NCBI GenBank assembly: GCA_017453705.1 | Contig: JAFTEK010000089.1 | Location: forward strand, 1-8,294 | Source of the DNA: Treponema sp. | GTDB taxonomy: Bacteria > Spirochaetota > Spirochaetia > Treponematales > Treponemataceae | Length of the DNA: 8,294 bases | Reading direction: 5' to 3' | Shown: positions 6,373 to 8,294 of the stretch, one piece after another | Numbering within the stretch: position 1 is the stretch's first letter | Layout: every line of letters starts with the position of its first letter | Notes under the pieces: generated by a model | The model's database searches: none | Seen by the model: only the letters and a program-made list of their open reading frames with translations | Told to the model about the DNA's origin: nothing | Position numbers and translations under genes: made by a program

Positions 6373-7989
6373 ATGTCGGATTCTGCAGAAAAAAAGTACG
6401 TTCTTATTTTGGGTGCGGGTCTTATGCAGAGGCCGTCCATAGAAGCTGTGCGTGAGCTGGGCTATAGGAGCCTGGTCGTGGATGCTAACCCTGCCGCCGT
6501 TTGTGTGCCTTTCGCTGACCGATTTGAGCAGGTTGACCTCAAGGACAGGGATTCTCTTGCAAGCCTGGCCTTGTCGCTGGGCTCTTCCCTTGCCGCTGTG
6601 TTCACTGCGGGTACTGATTTTTCCGCGTCGGTTTCCTATGTTGCCGAGAAGTGCTCTTTAAAATCCCATCCGTTCCAGGCCGCTCTTAATGCCAGTGACA
6701 AGACCCTTATGAGGTCATGCTTTGAGAAGGCTTCCGTTCCTTCCCCGGCCTTTGTCAAGGTCGCAAGGGCTGACTTGGCCACTTATCTCAAGAAGGGGCT
6801 GGAGGCCATGACTTTTCCAAAGGTCGTCAAGCCTGTTGACAACATGGGGGCCAGGGGCTGCCGCCTGATACGCAGTCCTGATGAGTTCCTGCACTCGGTG
6901 GAAGACGCTGTGTCCTATTCGCGAACTGGCAAGGCCATCCTTGAGGACTATATGGACGGCCCTGAGTTTTCCATAGACGCGCTCCTTTATGACGGAACGC
7001 TTACGATAACAGGATTCGCTGACCGCCATATATTCTACAGCCCCTATTTCATAGAGATGGGGCATACGATGCCGTCTTCTTTTGATGAGGAAAAAAAGAA
7101 GGAGCTGGTTGCGACATTTGCCAGGGGGATAGCTTCCCTTGGGCTGACTCATGGGGCTTGCAAGGCTGACATCAAGTATACTGCATCCGGCCCTATGGTG
7201 GGGGAGATAGCAGCCCGCCTTTCCGGGGGATATATGTCAGGATGGACATACCCTTATGCTTCGGGGCTTAACCTGACCAAGGAGGCCGTCAAGCTGGCTT
7301 TGGGTGAAAGGCCGGATCAGCTGGAAGAGGCAAGGCAGCCCCTTGAATTGGGTCAGGCGCTTCCATTTAAAGTCTACTCCATTCCCTGCACCGCTACGAG
7401 CGCGGAGAGAGCGTGGATTTCCATCCCTGGGCGTGTAAAGGAAGTCCTGGCGTTGGAAAAGGCCGAGACGGAGCCGTTCGTCAGGAATGTCATGCCAAGG
7501 GCTGCCGGCGGTGACAGGGTTGATTTTCCCCGCAACAACGTTGAGAAATGCGGCAACGTGATAGCTGTGTCAAAATGCCGGGAGCTTGCTGTTCAGGCTG
7601 CCGAGAATGCGGTCTCTTCTATAGTCCTGCGTCTGGAGGCTAACAGCCGTGAGACCGACGCCTTTCTCGCCGGAACTGAGCAGTTTTGCGAGAAGGGGTT
7701 TCCGCCTGATGCCTTTGTACTGGATGACGAGGGAAAAGAAACAGTCCTTTCTTTTGCAAGTAAGCTTGGCAGTATAAGAAAAGACAGTCCCTGCTCAAAA
7801 ATAGGGGATGCTGGCTTTTTAAAAGTTGCCGAAAATATTAGGGATTGGAACCACAGGAGCCTTCTTGCAACCCTGGAGCTTTTTGACCGCCTGTGTCCAG
7901 AACATCCAGAGCTTGATGCGCTTAAGTTCTTTGAGGCTGCCATCCGTGGCGGCTTGCAGGGGCTTATATATATGAGGGATTCGTGCTAG
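6373..7989 (+). CDS. ATP-grasp family ligase with long C-terminal extension
   Basis: ATP-grasp enzymes join a carboxylate, through an acyl-phosphate, to an amine or similar nucleophile using ATP. The protein has 538 residues. An N-terminal pre-ATP-grasp domain starts with YVLILGAGLMQRPSIEAVRE (9-28) and LVVDANP (34-40). ATP-binding residues are visible in FPKVVKPVDNMGARGC (148-163, Lys150 and Lys153) and ILEDYMDGPEFSID (189-202). The metal site is in KADIKYT (264-270) and GEIAARLSGG (277-286, Glu278 and Arg282). Residues about 330-415 resemble the usual C-terminal lid region. Residues about 420-538 are an extension that I do not recognise. The start at 6373 follows the upstream stop by 2 bases and has a strong ribosome site. 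Position in a sugar-activation operon suggests an amide or ester linkage on a sugar or its carrier; amino-acid ligation or a peptide role cannot be excluded. Confidence 0.88.
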   Translation: MSDSAEKKYVLILGAGLMQRPSIEAVRELGYRSLVVDANPAAVCVPFADRFEQVDLKDRDSLASLALSLGSSLAAVFTAGTDFSASVSYVAEKCSLKSHPFQAALNASDKTLMRSCFEKASVPSPAFVKVARADLATYLKKGLEAMTFPKVVKPVDNMGARGCRLIRSPDEFLHSVEDAVSYSRTGKAILEDYMDGPEFSIDALLYDGTLTITGFADRHIFYSPYFIEMGHTMPSSFDEEKKKELVATFARGIASLGLTHGACKADIKYTASGPMVGEIAARLSGGYMSGWTYPYASGLNLTKEAVKLALGERPDQLEEARQPLELGQALPFKVYSIPCTATSAERAWISIPGRVKEVLALEKAETEPFVRNVMPRAAGGDRVDFPRNNVEKCGNVIAVSKCRELAVQAAENAVSSIVLRLEANSRETDAFLAGTEQFCEKGFPPDAFVLDDEGKETVLSFASKLGSIRKDSPCSKIGDAGFLKVAENIRDWNHRSLLATLELFDRLCPEHPELDALKFFEAAIRGGLQGLIYMRDSC

Positions 7990-8007
7990 GAGGGGGCGCA
8001 GACAGAA

Positions 8008-8294
8008 ATGAGGCTTAGACATCTTGCGTTTTGCATCCTATATATATTCCTTGCTCCGCTCTGTGGGTTATGTGCGTCCGAGCTGGATCTTCTGCGCGCG
8101 GCTGGTGAAGAAGGAATCAATGTCTACTGGGATCCCCTTACCCAGAATTGTGTGCTTGAGAAGGATGGCCATCAGATTTCATTCCTCTCCGGCGGAAGCT
8201 ATATCATCAAGGATTACTCTTCGATTGAGCAGCAGAAAGCTCCGGAGCTTAAGGACGGTTCTCTTGTTGCCAGCAGCGGATTTTTCAATGAGGC
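8008..8294 (+). CDS. Secreted protein, probable N-acetylmuramoyl-L-alanine amidase N-terminus (cut by window edge)
   Basis: Only 95 codons are visible. Residues 1-24 look like a Sec signal peptide: MRLRH positive start, hydrophobic AFCILYIFLAPLCG, then a likely cleavage after LCA or CAS. Cysteines at 19 and 22 are near the cleavage site, but no proper lipobox is formed. The mature start, with VYWDPLTQNCVLEKDGHQIS (39-58) and later LKDGSLVASSGFF, resembles the small beta-rich domain placed before the amidase domain in some spirochete and Firmicute cell-wall hydrolases. The catalytic domain would lie beyond the window, so this call is tentative. AGGAGG at 7988-7993 overlaps the ATP-grasp stop codon but lies 14 bases from the ATG, a long spacing; the adjoining G run is 11 bases away. 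The gene is 18 bases behind the ATP-grasp gene and may be co-transcribed with it. Confidence 0.55.
   Translation, partial: MRLRHLAFCILYIFLAPLCGLCASELDLLRAAGEEGINVYWDPLTQNCVLEKDGHQISFLSGGSYIIKDYSSIEQQKAPELKDGSLVASSGFFNE

Noticed and set aside
6715..7152. A 145-codon minus-strand open frame opposite the ATP-grasp domain.
   Set aside because: It is antisense to the conserved ATP-binding motifs, with no independent evidence of coding.
8008..8080. Lipoprotein signal (cysteines 19 and 22 near the cleavage site of the last protein).
   Set aside because: The residues before each cysteine (APL-C, CGL-C) do not fit even a relaxed spirochete lipobox well; a type I signal peptide fits better.

Overview
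The window looks like a chromosomal segment from a spirochete, most likely a Treponema-like organism of moderate G+C. The main reason is the first plus-strand gene, whose layout (a nucleotidyltransferase-like N-terminus, a cysteine-less radical-SAM-like middle and a C-terminal SPASM cysteine cluster) matches what I recall of the 'spiro-SPASM' family, which is annotated in spirochetes. This assignment rests on recognition, not on a search. I see no tRNA, rRNA, CRISPR array, insertion sequence or phage gene, and no gene-free stretch longer than 70 bases.

Layout: xseA (exonuclease VII large subunit) occupies 1-1140 on the minus strand and runs off the left edge. A 70-base intergenic region (1141-1210) separates it from a tightly packed plus-strand series. 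That series contains (1) a 565-codon spiro-SPASM protein, (2) a family-2-like glycosyltransferase, (3) an 840-residue fusion of an SpsF-type cytidylyltransferase, a PseG/SpsG-like domain and a zinc-ribbon methyltransferase, (4) an ATP-grasp ligase with a long C-terminal extension, and (5) the start of a secreted protein resembling the N-terminus of a cell-wall amidase. Junctions are +16 nt (for my chosen start), a 1-base TGATG overlap, +2 nt and +18 nt, so genes 1-4 at least look like one operon.

Reading the genes together: a cytidylyltransferase plus a PseG-like domain is the signature of nucleotide-activated sugars of the sialic/pseudaminic (nonulosonic) type or of spore-coat-type sugars. 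The glycosyltransferase would use such a product, the methyltransferase could decorate it, and an ATP-grasp enzyme could form an amide or ester bond on it. My inference is a glycan-decoration operon. An attractive target is flagellin, because Treponema denticola flagellin is reported to carry a pseudaminic-type sugar with an unusual methoxylated acyl group. The substrate is not proven by the sequence.

Most unusual points: the triple-domain fusion; a SPASM protein that has lost the radical-SAM cysteines; an inactive-looking copy of the SpsF domain at the front of that same protein; and the unexplained C-terminal extension of the ATP-grasp protein.
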